64,000 nt of DNA, from positions 62,001 to 126,000 of the forward strand of contig JAMAHW010000060.1 of the NCBI GenBank assembly GCA_023627715.1. Reading direction: 5' to 3'. The notes beneath the pieces were generated by a model. The model was not told the DNA's origin. It saw only the letters and a list, made by a program, of their open reading frames with translations, and searched no databases. Positions 10,606-22,600 of this stretch are shown piece by piece. Within the stretch, counting starts at the first letter, position 1. The number at the start of each line of letters is the position of its first letter. A program made the position numbers and the translations under genes. This stretch comes from Periconia sp. R9002. Lineage: Eukaryota; Ascomycota; Dothideomycetes; Pleosporales; Periconiaceae.

Positions 10606-12330
10606 TTACGGCTGAGCAGGCGAGTTCAGCGACATTGTGAGAGGCGTCCCGAGCAACGGAGCTAACCTCATGCTCATGTCTGGAACCTCCTCTTCCTCGA
10701 ATTCAACGTTACTGCTACCATTTGACGCTCCTCGCTTGAAACGTATCACCACCAGAACTTGACCGCCTCTTACGACCTCTCTTGCCTTCTCCCCCCACAC
10801 TCGCGCACTCTCTGGTAGCGGATCAGTTTCGGGAGCTCCCTGTGGTCGTCCTCTCTCTTCAACGTTTATCTTCCAGTTGCAAAATGCGATCAAACTTTTG
10901 CATCCCCAAATACCATCATAGTCCGGACACAGCCGAAACAGCTTGACAACCTCCTGTCGAACAGGTAGATGGCGACATCGAAGAACGACATTCAGGAGGG
11001 CACCTTGGATGTTGTTGTCCAAGGGCAGAGGGAACAACGAGGACGTTCTGCGGAGGTTCTGGTTCTGAAGGAGTTGGCGGCCGAGGTATACCATGCGTGC
11101 GTAAGCGTCGTTGTACTTGTCAAAAATCATTGGCGTTGTAGCGAAGAGAGTGTCGAGAACATTTGAGATTAATAAGTAACTTAGCTCGAGCCTTTGAATG
11201 GCTTTTAACGCATCTCCAGGCAATGTAGTAATTTCGAGACGAAGTTTGAGGCGTTCGAATGCCTGTTTCCATTGGCCAAGGCCGTCGATGTGGGCTTCGT
11301 ACTCGCATTCGAGGCACTGTACGGCTGGAAACGTGGCGCATGCATGATGCAACTCTGTTAAACCAGCACGCTCAATTGTACGAAGAAAGTGCCAGATCTT
11401 GTTTCTCTTGTCATCTATATCGCACCGAGCGACCATCAACGTCTCAAAACGAAGAGGTCCCTGGCCAGGGTTGTGGCCGACGATGGTATGGTAATCGAAT
11501 TCTACTGTAGAACTCCTGTGCAGAAGAGCTTGTACAAGCTCACGACCTAGGATGTAGGCTAACTGATCCACTATTTCTGGTAAGGCTGCTGACTGTCTTT
11601 GCTCATTCAGGATGCGAAGTCCACCCTGCAAGTGGGTTACTGCGCCATCTGGATTATATCGCAGATATTCTACCCAAGTGAACATCAAGCAGGACATTAG
11701 AATGATTTCCAAAGGCGGCCTGCGCATACTCATTTTTTCGAGGAGTGTGCTGATCGCCTTGGTGTGTTGGTAGGTTGCAAATCGCATCAGGCGATTGTTT
11801 GCGGTCGTACCCTGGAGCAGTTGAGACGTTTCAGTAGCCTCGTATAAGAAGCTCAGCGCCAGAACGGCATGCCTTATGGTTGGTTCGTCCTCACTGACCT
11901 GCAGTACAAGGATGTTCCAAAAATCTTTATCGAAGTAATTTGAGATGTTTGCCGAGACACATGAACGGTAGTAATCAAAGCTTCGGCTCTCGTATTGTTC
12001 AACTCCATTCCGGGTACGATGCAAACTCCGGGGAATGGACCAGATGATGCCAAGATTAGATGTAGCGGACTTTAGATCGGTACCTTGATCCGGGCGAACG
12101 TGCAATGCTACATCGTACTTGGAGCGGCGAGTTGTAATTTTCCTGGGTGGTGGCGGCGCATAGCCTTCGCAATTACGACCAGTCGAGGTGCATTTGATAC
12201 AGAATGGCTTCGTCTCGTCACACTTGACACGCCGGATCCTAAGGCTTTGTGAGAAGACGCAACTGACACAGGTATGGGAAGCTGACTTGCAAACTGTGCA
12301 TCCTGTTCGAACCTTTAATCGAGGACTCAT
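10606..12330 (-). CDS. Zn(II)2Cys6 transcription factor
   Basis: The gene has two exons, 12330-12287 and 12238-10606, giving 558 aa. A 48-bp intron (12239-12286, gtcagc to ttag) splits the zinc cluster. Removing it gives GCTVCKIRRVKCDETKPFC followed by IKCTSTGRNC, the canonical C-x2-C-x6-C-x6-C-x2-C-x6-C binuclear cluster with the Arg/Lys-rich loop. Because the intron is a multiple of three and has no stop, unspliced RNA would also be readable but the cluster would be spoiled by 16 extra residues. The rest matches the fungal-specific regulatory region (FWNILVLQVSEDEPTIRHAV at about 140). It acts in the nucleus. Its targets cannot be read from the sequence; the divergent nitroreductase is a plausible one. 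Confidence 0.92.
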   Translation of the reverse strand: MSPRLKVRTGCTVCKSASHTCVSCVFSQSLRIRRVKCDETKPFCIKCTSTGRNCEGYAPPPPRKITTRRSKYDVALHVRPDQGTDLKSATSNLGIIWSIPRSLHRTRNGVEQYESRSFDYYRSCVSANISNYFDKDFWNILVLQVSEDEPTIRHAVLALSFLYEATETSQLLQGTTANNRLMRFATYQHTKAISTLLEKMSMRRPPLEIILMSCLMFTWVEYLRYNPDGAVTHLQGGLRILNEQRQSAALPEIVDQLAYILGRELVQALLHRSSTVEFDYHTIVGHNPGQGPLRFETLMVARCDIDDKRNKIWHFLRTIERAGLTELHHACATFPAVQCLECEYEAHIDGLGQWKQAFERLKLRLEITTLPGDALKAIQRLELSYLLISNVLDTLFATTPMIFDKYNDAYARMVYLGRQLLQNQNLRRTSSLFPLPLDNNIQGALLNVVLRCRHLPVRQEVVKLFRLCPDYDGIWGCKSLIAFCNWKINVEERGRPQGAPETDPLPESARVWGEKAREVVRGGQVLVVIRFKRGASNGSSNVEFEEEEVPDMSMRLAPLLGTPLTMSLNSPAQP

Positions 12331-12738
12331 GTTTTGGGCAGTTTATGCAGCAACCCTGGTAGAGTAGACGTTACACACAATTTGTGATGCAGACAGCAAA
12401 TCAATGTAGTTTGCGAGGTCGTGAAGCGTGGGGGACAAGGATGTTATAAAAACAGGCGCCTCCATTCGCGCTGAACCAGAACAGGCAACGCACCATTGTA
12501 CCCTTCATTTAGCGTCGGGACCGACTTTACACCGATTTCATTCACCATCCAATCAGACGCAACACCTTAGTTAGAGCCGAACCCCCGACTTACAACGCCC
12601 ACGTAAGCTAGCACGTAGGTAGGCTGTGCGGTATGCACGAGCATTTGATTGAGACAATGCAGAGTGTGCGTATAAATACCGAATCCTTTCATTCTGCCCA
12701 TTCAAATGTTGCGAAAGAAACGAATAATACGCAAGAAG
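12331..12738. other. Divergent promoter between regulator and nitroreductase
   Basis: The 0.4-kb shared upstream region of the Zn2Cys6 gene and the nitroreductase gene. It holds a clear TATA element for the latter (12671-12678). Confidence 0.5.
12671..12678 (+). promoter_or_regulatory. TATA box of the nitroreductase gene
   Basis: The element tataaata lies 61 bp before the ATG at 12739. An upstream in-frame ATG at 12706 is only 28 bp from the element and would fall at or before the transcription start. This supports 12739 as the translation start. Confidence 0.55.
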
Positions 12739-13413
12739 ATGGCTTCCACAACCCCTTTTCTCACTGCTGTTGCAAACCGTCATTCTAGATACAGCCTCCT
12801 CAAAGAATCTCCCATACCCAACTCACGCATCGCGGAAATAGTGAACCATGCACTCGCCCACGGACCTTCTCCCTTCAACGTTCGCAGCACACGTTGTCTC
12901 GTTTTCTTCGGCCACCATCACACGAAGCTGTGGGAACACGCGTATGAAGTCACGGAGAGAGACACCCCGGACGCAATGAGCATTCTAGGACCGAAAATAA
13001 GAGGGTATCAAGCTGGTTATGGAACCGTATGTAAAGTCGAATTCGGTATTCTGATATGTCCAACCATGCACTCTCACTAATAAAACCATTCTAAGGTTCT
13101 CTTTTTCGACGATGCGCACGCCTTCTTGGAGCTCCCTCCTCGTTTCCAAGCCCTCTCCAAGCAGTTCCCCGAATGGGAAGAGCATGCATCAGGGATGAAT
13201 CAGTATATTGTTTGGGCAGCACTTGCCGCTGAGGGATTAGGATGTAATCTGCAGCATTATCAGCGAGCGATCACGCCATATCTGGAGGAAAAGTATGGAG
13301 TTGAGCAGTCATGGAAGTGCAAAGCTCAGTTGGTTTTTGGGGCGTTGAAGGACACATCATATGAGGAGAAGGTAAAAACAAATTTGGACGAGGCAATGAG
13401 AGTATTTGAGTAG
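12739..13413 (+). CDS. Nitroreductase family protein, Hbn1/Frm2-like
   Basis: There are two exons, 12739-13026 and 13096-13413, giving 201 aa. The start MASTTPFLTAVANRHSRYSL, followed by KESPIPNSRI and the core RCLVFFGHHHTKLWE, is typical of the small fungal nitroreductases related to yeast Frm2/Hbn1. These are FMN-dependent NAD(P)H oxidoreductases linked to oxidative stress and fatty-acid-repression phenotypes. Splicing joins YQAGYGT to VLFFDDAHAFLELP, the usual central segment. AALAAEGLGCNLQHYQ further on is the conserved flavin-site helix. Length is normal for the family. It is divergent from the Zn2Cys6 gene, which may regulate it. Confidence 0.9.
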
Positions 13414-13733
13414 GAGGGTATGATCATTACTCGTACCCAGTGTACATGTTGTCACAATTTGGGTGGGCGAGATTCAGTTATAATGCTTCTAGTTCAATCA
13501 CCCTACTTCTAATTCGATCTGCATGATTTTATTGATTCATCCGATAATAGCGAAATGGATAAAATGCTAGTCTCCTTGGATATGTGAAATACAGTCTGAT
13601 CGGCAGCTATAAGTTTGCCGATGCACGTGATGTTGGCAAACGGTGGAGGCGTACGCTGCAAGAAGCAAGATAACCAACCCTACATCTCTCCCTAACCAGC
13701 CACATAGACAAGAATAGCTTGAGGAAACCAATC
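13414..13733. other. Convergent intergenic spacer
   Basis: About 320 bp between the end of the nitroreductase gene and the end of the decayed kinase tail. No gene is seen. Confidence 0.4.
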
Positions 13734-13931
13734 TCACGAAGAAAACCGAACTTTGCAATCTGCATCGTAAGCTTTCAACTGCTGCATCTTCAGATCCACC
13801 AACTTGTTCATATCTTCCTCCATCTTTTCATCAAGCACATCATCGCCATCCTTGTGAAGTGCACTCCAATAGACCGCATCTATGTCAAAACTCTTCCTAA
13901 TGCCATAATCGAACCAGAACCTTCCAGTCGC
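13734..13931 (-). pseudogene. C-terminal tail of the APH-type phosphotransferase, beyond the stop
   Basis: Reading on in the same frame past the TGA gives 65 codons (ATGRFWFDYGIRKSFDIDAV and onward, ending near YDADCKVRF) up to a TGA at 13734-13736. This is the tail usually found in this protein family (RxSWxTGRFWFxY...). The premature TGA sits exactly where the family has Trp (TGG), so a single G-to-A change explains it. Confidence 0.7.
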
Positions 13932-15095
13932 TCAAGAGTCACGCATCCGGACAGAAAGAAGTGGGTTTGTCTGGTTTTCTTTCAAATCCATCCTCGCCTC
14001 CACCCGCTCCAGGGCTTGCAAGAACTGTTCCATTCTTGGCACGTAGCGGACCATGAATTCTTCCATGGAGTGATATTCAAGCCACATGTCCGAGCCCAAT
14101 AAAAGCAGCCACCAAGGCGGGTCGTAGGAAAACTGTGCTGGCATGGCGTTTGTAAATTCGAAGTCCAGCACAGCTGTGATACGGAGCGTGTCCGGATCCG
14201 CAAGCATGTTCGTAGGTTGTAGGTCGTCACAGTATGGCTTGAAAGGACCGGAATCATCGAGGCAGTAGCGGGAGATCAACTGCTTGAATCGATGGCGTGC
14301 AATGAACCGTTTCTTAGCATCTTCTTGAGAACTGGCAAGATTGCGTTGGGCCCGCAGATGCGTAAGATGTTCCTCGGCGAGAGAGTGAAGGAAGGCTTTC
14401 GCAGACGTAAACGGAGCTGCAGGAAATCCGCTTGTAGGGTAATTCGAGACTACGGTCTTCAACTCGTTCATGTTGTAAGTTAGAGGCTTTTTGCTGGCAA
14501 TCCATTCATTTGAGGACGGGTCTTTGGCAATCCCGCCGATTGTAGAGAAATCAAGTCGGGAGAATTGCAACATATAGTCGGCAAGTTGCTCGTAGACGTA
14601 ATTCAATTTGGCGTCGTCTATATCGGTCGCGAGTATCACCTCATTCTGTTCGGTCTCTGTTGGCTGCTTTAGAATAGTCGCTAGGGAGGTACCATCAACG
14701 TAATCCATGATTATGAATGGACCAAGCTGCTGAGGACTGTCTGCGATCATACCCCAACTTACTACCCGAGGTACAGGTATAGTGCTTTTCTCGCGAAGGA
14801 ATTCCAAAAACATGACTTCATTCCTAACCTTTTCTTCCCGAAAATCGGTAGCGGTATGGCCTGGTTTTGGGAAGCGAATCACGGCTTTTGGCCCCCCATC
14901 GCTAAATCTGACGATAAGACTCAGGTTGAATGAACCTTTAAGGTAGCCGTCAAACTTCCCCGTTGGATATCCTTGTCGTTGAGAAGCAACAAAGGCAACA
15001 ATGTCTTGCTTCGCATCGATAACCTTTGATACCCACACTTTGAATTCGTTATCCCCATCCGTTTCGGCGAGCTCATCGAATACAGTCATCTTCAC
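13932..15095 (-). CDS. APH-type phosphotransferase, truncated by an internal TGA
   Basis: A single exon encodes 387 aa of the aminoglycoside-phosphotransferase-like kinase superfamily common in fungi. Visible landmarks are the nucleotide-loop strand FNLSLIVRFSDG, the Lys strand AVIRFPKPG (Arg in place of Lys), the hinge GPFIIMDYVDGTSL, the catalytic-loop region YCDDLQPTNMLAD (the usual H-x-D is C-D-D here) and the metal-binding VLDFEFTNAMPAQF. The N-terminus is complete. The C-terminal helical tail, expected to continue with a tryptophan codon, meets TGA at 13932-13934 instead. The missing tail is still readable downstream (separate entry). The active-site His-to-Cys change and the stop together suggest reduced or altered function. 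Confidence 0.8.
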   Translation of the reverse strand: MKMTVFDELAETDGDNEFKVWVSKVIDAKQDIVAFVASQRQGYPTGKFDGYLKGSFNLSLIVRFSDGGPKAVIRFPKPGHTATDFREEKVRNEVMFLEFLREKSTIPVPRVVSWGMIADSPQQLGPFIIMDYVDGTSLATILKQPTETEQNEVILATDIDDAKLNYVYEQLADYMLQFSRLDFSTIGGIAKDPSSNEWIASKKPLTYNMNELKTVVSNYPTSGFPAAPFTSAKAFLHSLAEEHLTHLRAQRNLASSQEDAKKRFIARHRFKQLISRYCLDDSGPFKPYCDDLQPTNMLADPDTLRITAVLDFEFTNAMPAQFSYDPPWWLLLLGSDMWLEYHSMEEFMVRYVPRMEQFLQALERVEARMDLKENQTNPLLSVRMRDS

Positions 15096-15777
15096 CGCAA
15101 TCCTGACGGCTTAATGCGTAAAACTACCTTATTTTATGAGAAAAAGAGGATGAACTTTGCAGGCACCCAGGAACAAAAGAAAAGAATGGAAGAAAATCTG
15201 ACTTGGCCAACGAGAGGTTGGGCCCACCCTATAGAAGCCATTCCAAATGTGGCATAGCGCAAGGCTGGGGCGAACCCTTTAAGCCTACGGATACGGATAA
15301 GTGGTGTGATGCTGCAGCTTGTTTACCGAGAATAATTGAGGGGCGACAGTATGAAATTGAATTTGATCTTTACAGAGTATCGCTACCCTGGGTATGACGG
15401 GCGACAGTATACCGGACGTTTTCCTCGCATGCATGATGGTCACGAATTTTCCGATTTATGAACAACCGCATGCTTTGTGATGCAATAATTCTTTTTTCAT
15501 AGCTGTATAAATAATACGTTTCACGAGCTTTGAGTGTGCATTGAAGCCGCTGAACAGAACCCTCAGCAGCGCCACTATAGCAGTAGATATAATCTGAACA
15601 AAGAAAGATAGTAGGAAAAGAAGGATATGAAATCAAAGGAACCGAAAGACATGAATATGTCCGCGACGCTATGATCACCAGATTCGACTCGTCATTTCCT
15701 ATCATTTCGAAGCAACATACTATAGAAACGTGCTAGATCAACTGCCAAGCTGATTGCTTAGAGCCCAATTGAAGAGC
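15096..15777. other. Intergenic region with one dispersed-repeat motif
   Basis: No gene is supported. It holds a copy of the MITE-end-like motif at 15372-15397. A minus-strand frame at 15370-15705 lacks any motif and is probably fortuitous. Confidence 0.4.
15372..15397 (+). repeat. Copy of a dispersed MITE-end-like motif
   Basis: acagagtatcgctaccctgg followed by gtatgac. It matches the copies at 4198-4230 (opposite strand), 23255-23289, 44223-44250 and 55448-55478. Confidence 0.6.
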
Positions 15778-17161
15778 TCACAGTTTAGCCAGAACCCACG
15801 AATTGATGAGTCTTGCCGAGTCACTGGGAATCTTTCCCCCTACCACTGGATCCATGAAGAGTTGGTCGTGCGTCTCGCCCTTTATGAAATGGGCTTCCAG
15901 AGTGGGAAATGATCGCTATTTTTGTGTGAGAGTCAATGGTAGGCAAAGAAAAGTTTACGTTCTTATGGAGCTTGTGATTGGGAGTCGTTGCGGATGTTAG
16001 AATGGTGTAGCCTACCTTTAACGTTTCACTAAAATTTTCTATATCATGCAACATGACTTCATTCCCACCAGCCGTGATTACTATATTTTTCACTATTTTT
16101 TCGATACCCTGCCACCATTTCTCGTCGGTGGTGCTCAGTTCGCTATACGCGTCGGGAGGAACGTTGCCCATATAGTAGTCACCCCACCTGGCTAGGACGT
16201 ACTGGTTGATCATGTCCTTTTTCCGGTTCCGCGTGTAGGACGGCGCGACAGGGGTTAAATTGACCCAGGGCGAAACGAGAACCGCGCCTTTGAACGGTGC
16301 GATCATGTTCAACGGTGGAATCGATGCGTCCGGATGCGGATGCAGTATGTGCGAGAACACACTCAAAATGAGGTTCGCGCCCGCAGAATCGCCCAAGAGA
16401 ATTATGTTTTCAGGGCTCTTCGCCGCGCTATCTATTAAGTATGATAAAAGGGAGACAGCTTGCTTTAGCTGGTATGGATAAGACTTTCCTGGCGCCAGGC
16501 TGTAGGAGAGCACGACACCAGCCGTGTCAGGGTCGGCTTCTTTCACTATGTCGTAGAGGAACTGGAATTGTGTTGTAGCTGGATAAACGAATCCACCGCC
16601 TGTATTTATCAGTTTTTATTTTTCATTGCTATTTGTATGTGTATTTATTTACGGGGAGGGGGGTTTGTTTGACCAGAAATCCTGCATTTTGAATTCTACT
16701 TTTCAGGACGCCGTTCCGCTCACCATGGAACACCACCAAAATCCTCTTCGAATCTGGTGATCCAATCCAATGCGCCATCGCGTCTTCGGGAAGCTTGGTT
16801 GATGTGGGCTCGAAACCTTTCCTTTTGGCAAATATTGTGTATGCTTCGTCTGTGGATGCAGACATGCTTCTTAAAAACATGTCGCCATAATCATTAGTCT
16901 CGAAAGCTCCCGCGAAGAGAAGGTACCATATATGTCTGTACTCATAGAGGGAAAGACTCACTGGATCTGCCTAGCAGAAATTCTCGCATTCATGATGCGC
17001 AAAGCGGTGTGGATGACATGTTTTATGGGCTCGGGATGACCGTCTGGGCCGCGGAATGGAACGCCTAGTAGCGTCACCATAACAGTGGCAATAGTCTTGA
17101 GTATGGAAAAGATTAAGTCCAACCGCTCAAGAATCGAGAGCGTGGTCCTCGTGTGTGACAT
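15778..17161 (-). CDS. Alpha/beta hydrolase, hormone-sensitive-lipase-like (HGGG) esterase
   Basis: There are four exons, 17161-16962, 16869-16724, 16599-16016 and 15915-15778, giving 355 aa. The oxyanion motif HGGGFVYP is created by splicing at 16724/16599. The nucleophile elbow is LLGDSAGANLI. The last exon supplies FPTLEAHFIKGETHDQLFMD, where the His of GETHDQ is the expected catalytic histidine. A hydrophobic N-terminal segment (ILKTIATVMVTLLGVPF, about 21-37) suggests membrane anchoring, as in fungal steryl acetyl hydrolase-like enzymes. Substrates are probably small esters of sterols or secondary metabolites. All four exons keep frame. It lies upstream of, and divergent from, the broken ligase-ketosynthase gene. 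Confidence 0.9.
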
Positions 17162-19651
17162 TGTAGTGAAGACCTTAGGGGATTATCCGAGGACAGAGAG
17201 GATAGCAGTAGGCTTAGAGCCTGGTATAGATGTTTGAATAGGGAGGCAGATGTGATCGTGAGAGAGAACGAGAGAGGAGGAAAGTGACGAGAGGTAGAAC
17301 TAGCTTGCTCTCCTGACTCGTATATACCTTCAAATTGTTATATTAATTATCAGGCAAAAATTATTGGCTACGGCGCAGCTTTGACAGTGTGGCTAAGACC
17401 CGCCCACTCGGTACTTACCTTCGCGTCTGCCCGAATAGGAAAGTAATGAACTCTTATCTCCTTGGAATTTCGCATCCTGGAGGAAGATAGCAAAGCAACA
17501 TTTGTTTTTGTTTTATTATTATTGTTCGGTGTATAGCAGTAAATACAGTCGAGAAACCTAATCATGTGGTGTCGGTGTACTTGATCTCTTCATTCTCCAA
17601 AGTGGATTGAGAACTATTGGTCGCTGTCCATTTACCCGGTGGGAACTGTGCCACCTCCACGCTTCGGTTTGAGAGCAAACTGATTTGACAACCGACTTAT
17701 CCGAATTTGATCGACTGTGGAAAATGGAAAAAGTTCAGGGTCCTGGTTTATGAAACCACCGAAATTGAACAACTTGAACTCACGCGGAACGCAAAGTTAA
17801 CTAACCATTCTGAACTAAAGGGAGACAAATGAGACAAGGCCGTGATTCATGCGAGAATTTCCGATGATTTCTGACATGTTAAAAGGGCGATGCACAGCCG
17901 ACAAAGGAGAAAACAGGATGGGTTCTACACCAACGACTACGAGTGGAGCTAAGGCTAATTGTTCTTTTCATTGAAGTGATACAATCACTTGTGAGGTGCC
18001 ATACATATATAGGTACCGAATAATCGATGCTGTGCACGGCGTGTCCAAGAAATTCTAGGGGCTGCGCAAGTTTACGGCTTTCCACGATGAAATGACGGCG
18101 AGCGCCATCATCTGGAATCGTTACAGATGGATCTTGTAGTCCCTAAAAACCATTTTTAATCTGTTCTATTAGTGACTTATATTGAGGGTTATTGAAACCC
18201 CTTTTCCTCAGAAGTGTAAATTTAGGTTCTAGGATTGACGGAATGGGACTCTTCACGGGGTATGTGAAGTGTGAAATGACGGGACATGAAAATGAAAATT
18301 GGTTGTCGTTGCCTGGACACGACAGCAACCCCGCAGTATTACGTGAGAGAATGCATAGTCTTGACATTGCTACGCCGCGTGACGTATGTAAGTTGGGGGC
18401 GTCTGGTCACTCAGGTCAGTGCTGATTGGCTCACATAGAACATTTGGTCGGCGTCCTCTCATGTGTGTTTTATATGTTAGGAAAATGGGATTGGCCTGTA
18501 GAACCTCATATGGTCCGCCTACCATTGAGAAGAATGCTAGACTCGGCACTCAGCCGGGAATTTAGTGAATCGAAGGCGAATTACACTAGTAAAAAAACAT
18601 TCCCGGGTTCAGTCCTGATGTCATGTTGCATACCATCAAAGATCCAATCATAGAATGAACGGGTGTTTCGGGAATTCTAGTATATCGCTAGGCGTTCAGG
18701 GAGAGAATAATAGATCCGAGAACACGATAGCTTTGTGCTATGCCATGTTCCTCGCCCAACCGGTTTCAATTTGTCCTGCTTCCGACTCTCTCTGAGGTAC
18801 GGCTGCGGATTAGTGTCAGACGGGAAATGCCTACTCCGGTCATTAGAGCGCTTTTGAAAGAATCCGGTATTTGCCAATTTGTTGAGACCGGTATGTTTGG
18901 AAAAACACATTATATAGGTAAGCTCCGAGGACAAGGATCAAATCCAACACAGTGTTAACTTATGGATTTTGACTACAGGAAAAAGGGATTCAACAATCAG
19001 GCTACTTTCTATATTGAATACCCAGTCCCGATGTGGCAAGACATAGTGGCTTGATGGTGAATTCAATGGAGCTGTTGCAACAGTTGGCTTATGTACGCTA
19101 GATTTCGTGCGAGTAAACCATTTCGCAATCAAGGATCAAATACCCTAACAAAAGGCCTAGGACGTGCAATATCGTCTATGTTCATTTTTTCTCAACTTTC
19201 TTTTTCAATCACACAAACAGATTGTAATTTCAGGTGTTCGGCAGTACAATGGTCGCATTGCTCATTGTTCAGGTCAGCTTTGGATGGTAGCCGTAAACTA
19301 TAGAGAACATCCCGAGCACTAAATCTATTTGTCATACCATGACTTTAGGATATGCCTCACTGTTCCAAGAGTGCGTAAATAAAATCTGATTGGCAGAGAG
19401 ACACCCGTAATCCAACACGGCTTAGAATATCAAAGATCTGACTCAGATGGCATGTCCTCGGCGTAATACGCAGCGGGAAGGGGGGTGAGAACACCTCGCA
19501 ATCTTAGGCGGTAAGAAGATACTGGTGACCGGAAGGCAGAAGAATGGCTATTTTTTAGGAAATTCGCGCTCTATAGTCTCATAAATAGTTCACAAAGGGC
19601 CGCACAATTCGTGACAGAATGTGACTAACATTGCCTTGAGCCAACGCTAGC
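17162..19651. other. 2.5-kb intergenic region, no gene recognised
   Basis: I examined both strands. Several frames of 60-85 codons are open, but none shows a domain, splice-compatible neighbour or codon pattern I would defend. A pyrimidine-rich stretch near 17190-17320 is probably the 5' leader of the hydrolase gene. The rest may be decayed sequence. Confidence 0.35.
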
Positions 19652-22600
19652 ATGTCCCGACTTCAGTTGGTTCCGGATCTCCTGATACGCCAGGCCGAGG
19701 AGAAAGGTCAAAAGGTGGTTTTCTCAGGCCCAGGATGGGAAATAGTACGTCTTTTCCATACAACCTCATTTGTACTACATTCTGTTCGTCAAGCACATCA
19801 GGCAGAAACATGGACGTTTCAGCGTTAGACATGTGATATTTCCTGAGTTGCATGATGAAAGGCTTGCTGCTGATGTTTTCAAAGACCTATGAAGAGCTTG
19901 AGAAACGTACGAGGCGTCTAGCGAACCAGTTGGCTGCGGTTCGTGCAAAGTCTGTTGCTATTGTTTTGAACAGAGGTTTACAAGCTATCGAGTCGACGCT
20001 CGCAATTACGCGAGCAGGCGTATTATGCGTTCCACTAGACCCTCGGTCACATCCATCAGAATTGGCTAGAGTCATGGAGCATAGTGGCGCTGGTACGATT
20101 ATCACCGATGTTGAAAACTTGCCCAAGGTGCGCACCGCTGCCCAGCAAGGAAGCTTAATTATTCTCAACGGCGAAGTTCCCGATACCCTCGAGACAAAAT
20201 ACCACTTTGCGCCATATCAAGACTGGGTCAAAAATGAAGAGCGTCTTCCAACGAGCAATCTCATTGATGTACTTGGCGAAGGCGAAGAAGCCTTTCTGAA
20301 CTACACTTCTGGGACCACGAGTGCGCCCAAGGGAGTGCTGATGCACCAAAAAAGCTACTTGGTGAGCGCGAAAGGTGTTTGTTCCACTCTGAATCTAACT
20401 TCCGAGGACGTAATATTCTGGCCCCTTCCTGTCTTTCATTGTTTCGGGATTGTGACATGCATCTTTGCTGTAGTGACGGCCGGTGCTAGCGCATACCTTC
20501 CCCAAGAAATGGGTAATGGCCTCAGTGAATCAGAATCTTGGAAATCATCCCCTACATTCATTGTGGGGACGCCAGCCACCTTTCAAAATCTGTTGGATGA
20601 TATCGGACTTCGGGCCGGAAAATCATCATTGTCTTTACCACGGCTGCGTGCATGCATGTATGGAGGATCTCAAGCTACTAGCTCGCTCGGTATTCATATC
20701 AAGGAAATCCTGGGTGTTCCACTTTTAAGTAACTACGGATGTGCCGAAGGCCTCGTGATTGCTATCACGAAGCCCGATGCCCCGGACCCTCAGAAATCCA
20801 GTATGACTCCGATGCCATACTTGGAAATGAAACTGGTCGACTCAAACGGGGACGAAGTACAAGATGGCGAGCAAGGCGAACTTTTGATCAAAGGTCCAAG
20901 TTTGATGCTAGGATACCTCAAAGAGCCACAGGTACCTTTCGTCTTGAACGGCTGGTATGCGACGGGCGATATGGCAAAACTGTCAAGTTCAGCTGATGGA
21001 AGAGAATTAAGTTTGGTAGGCCGAAAGAAAGAGATTATTATCAGAGGTGGCGAGAATATTCACCCATCAGAACTTGAGAGTGTTCTGATGCAACATTCCG
21101 GTGTTGCGGATGTTGTTGTGGCCGGCATGAAACACAGAATGTTTGGAGAAGTCCCTGTTGCATTTATTGTTAAGAAAGCGGCTAATCTTGACTCAACTAC
21201 CTTGATGAGTATATGTCGAGCATCTCTACCAGATCATAAAGTACCCACAGGTAGGTCTTGTTCGGCATTCTCTCTGATCATTTCTCATTTAACTTCGACA
21301 GCATTCTTTGAAATAGATGAAGTTCCCCGGACATTTTTGGGTAAACCAAAAAGACTTGACATGACACCTTACACAAAGAAGCCAATCACGATACCCTCGA
21401 AACTGCTTTCTAAGAGCTTCATCGAGAGACTGGTCATTACAGAAGCGGTCGGTGCATGTGGCCTTGATGTCAAGATGAACGATGATGAATCAAGAGCAGA
21501 TGCCATTCGACAGCACTTCAATCAGCCCCTTTCCGATCTAGGCATGGGTTCAATGAGTGGCGTAGTTTTGCGAGATCGGCTAGCGAATCTCACTGGATTG
21601 CGGGACCTCACGAATACCCTTGTGTTTGATTACCCAACCCCGGCAGCAGTGAGCCAGCATCTTTGCAATTTATTGTTGGAAAATGAGTTCAAGTCATTCA
21701 TACCTAAATTATCTAATGGGAACACTGAAACGGGTCTTGAACCGATTGCTATCATTTCGATGGCCTGTAGATATCCAGGGGGAATATCTTCACCCGAGGA
21801 TTTGTGGCAGCTGGTTATAGAAGAGAAAGACGCAACTTCGGATTTTCCGACCGATGTAAGTAATTGTATTCCCGGATTGTACTCCAGGCACAAATCGAAA
21901 ACCCACTAAGACGTGTTTGCGTAGCGTGGTTGGAATGTTGAAGATATTTATCACCCAGATCCCGACATGCCGAGGACGAGCACGACAAAGCGCGGTGGTT
22001 TTCTTCCCAAATTTAACCATTTCGATGCTGCGCTATTTGGTATGGCTCCAAAAGAAGCTCTTTCCACAGACCCGCAACAACGGCTTCTGTTGGAGACGGC
22101 ATGGGAGCTATTTGAGCGAGGGCGCATTGCTCCTTCGTCAGTTCAAGGTAGCCCAACTGCTGTATTTGTAGGCACCATGTACGATGAATACGCACAGAAC
22201 GGCACTGGAAACGATGGCAAGTGCATGAAAATGGTCTAGCTTTCCATATTTTGTACTAACAAATTTGTGCAACGCTATAGACCTAGAGGCTTATCTTGGA
22301 ATTGGGTCGTCTAGTAGCGTAATATCTGGACGATTGTCGTACCATTTTGTAAGTGTTTAGTTTTCAGTGATGTTCCCTGCAATGGTCGGTTACCAACAGA
22401 CCAATAGAACCTCATGCTAACAGCGATTGCCATCAGAATCTCCACGGTCCATCTCTAGCTGTCTCAACCGGATGCTCATCTTCTTTAGTTGCTATGCATT
22501 TGGCTGCCCAATCCTTGAGGAATGGAGAATGTACCCTTGCCATTGCAGGTGGGGTAACAACCATGGCGACACCGCAACCATTCATAGCGCTAAGTAGGCG

